Shown piece by piece: positions 6,951 through 7,262 of a stretch of 7,262 bases of DNA; position 1 is the stretch's first letter, and every line of letters begins with the position of its first letter. This DNA comes from Chitinophagaceae bacterium (GTDB taxonomy: Bacteria; Bacteroidota; Bacteroidia; Chitinophagales; Chitinophagaceae), in assembly GCA_003534175.1 (NCBI GenBank), contig DPFD01000221.1, positions 1-7,262 on the forward strand, in the 5' to 3' direction. The notes below the pieces were generated by a model. That model was not told the origin of the DNA. It did not search any database and saw nothing but the letters and a program-made list of their open reading frames with translations. The position numbers and the translations under genes were made by a program.

Positions 6951-7262
6951 ATGTTGTCGAAAACCTGCGAATATGCTCTCCGTGCCATGATATATGTTGC
7001 CCAGCATTCGAATGAGCACAAGATGGTGAACATACGTGAAATAGCTGCCAACATTGATTCTCCGGAGTTGTTCATTGGCAAAATCCTTCAATCGCTCAGT
7101 AAAAAGGGATTCCTGCAATCCAGCAAAGGAAGAAATGGTGGTTTTTACCTTTCGGAAAAGGATGCCCGAAACTCACTGGCAGATATTGTACTGGCGGTAG
7201 ATGGCGATAAGATTTTTACAGGCTGTGGTGTAGGGTTGCATTATTGTTCTGAAAAACACCCC
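6951..7262 (+). CDS. Rrf2-family transcriptional regulator, probable Fe-S type (3' end cut by window)
   Basis: The first 104 codons are present and the frame runs open to the window edge. The opening M-L-S-K-T-C-E-Y-A-L-R-A is the typical Rrf2 N terminus and fixes the ATG at 6951. Residues about 26-50 form the winged helix-turn-helix (I28-R-E-I-A, then a recognition helix near 37-50), followed by the wing with G60-R-N-G-G-F-Y-L. C92 and C99 lie where IscR/NsrR-type members hold cluster cysteines; the final visible residues H103-P104 suggest that a third cysteine follows just outside. Such proteins bind a [2Fe-2S] or [4Fe-4S] cluster and sense iron-sulfur status, nitric oxide or redox state; which applies here cannot be told. 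The gene is divergent from the histidine kinase with 117 bases between start codons of the longest frames. An AAAGGA lies directly before the ATG but is too close to be a normal ribosome binding site. Confidence 0.93.
   Translation, partial: MLSKTCEYALRAMIYVAQHSNEHKMVNIREIAANIDSPELFIGKILQSLSKKGFLQSSKGRNGGFYLSEKDARNSLADIVLAVDGDKIFTGCGVGLHYCSEKHP

Overview
The window looks like chromosomal DNA of a member of the Bacteroidota, probably near the Chitinophagaceae/Sphingobacteriia/Saprospiria side, although the sequence does not fix the genus. Evidence for this: a match to the Bacteroidota promoter pattern (TTG, 20-nt spacer, TATATTTGC) ahead of the last gene; a giant periplasmic-propeller histidine kinase (Reg_prop/Y_Y_Y type) with a separate NarL-type regulator; two lipoproteins; AT-rich intergenic DNA; and almost no Shine-Dalgarno sequences.

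Layout. Positions 1-403 hold no gene. The left edge carries a perfect 9-bp-stem hairpin and half of a second palindrome, which looks like part of a dispersed hairpin repeat, followed by AT-rich DNA with small dyads just before the first gene. Positions 404-2122 (+) encode a 572-residue TPR lipoprotein with three conserved histidine clusters and no assigned function. Positions 2271-2582 (+) encode a 103-residue lipoprotein with a His-rich linker and a YHS-type metal-binding domain. Facing these, on the minus strand, is a two-component pair transcribed kinase first: the sensor kinase (about 6.8 kb down to 3297) and, 50 bp further, its probable partner LuxR/NarL response regulator (3246-2611). 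Divergent from the kinase and cut by the right edge is an Rrf2-family regulator (6951 onwards, +) whose C-terminal cysteines suggest an iron-sulfur cluster.

How the genes may work together. The kinase has a periplasmic double-propeller-sized sensor, one membrane helix, a cytoplasmic GAF domain and a HisKA_3/HATPase core, so it can read an external and an internal signal and pass phosphate to D57 of the regulator. The two lipoproteins both carry potential metal ligands and sit next to each other, but a 148-bp gap and opposite orientation mean that linkage to the two-component system is only positional. The most actionable annotation point is the kinase start: the longest frame begins with TTG, and that TTG is the end of a perfect TATATTTG -7 box, so the real start is probably downstream. 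No phage, insertion sequence, CRISPR array or rRNA/tRNA gene was seen.
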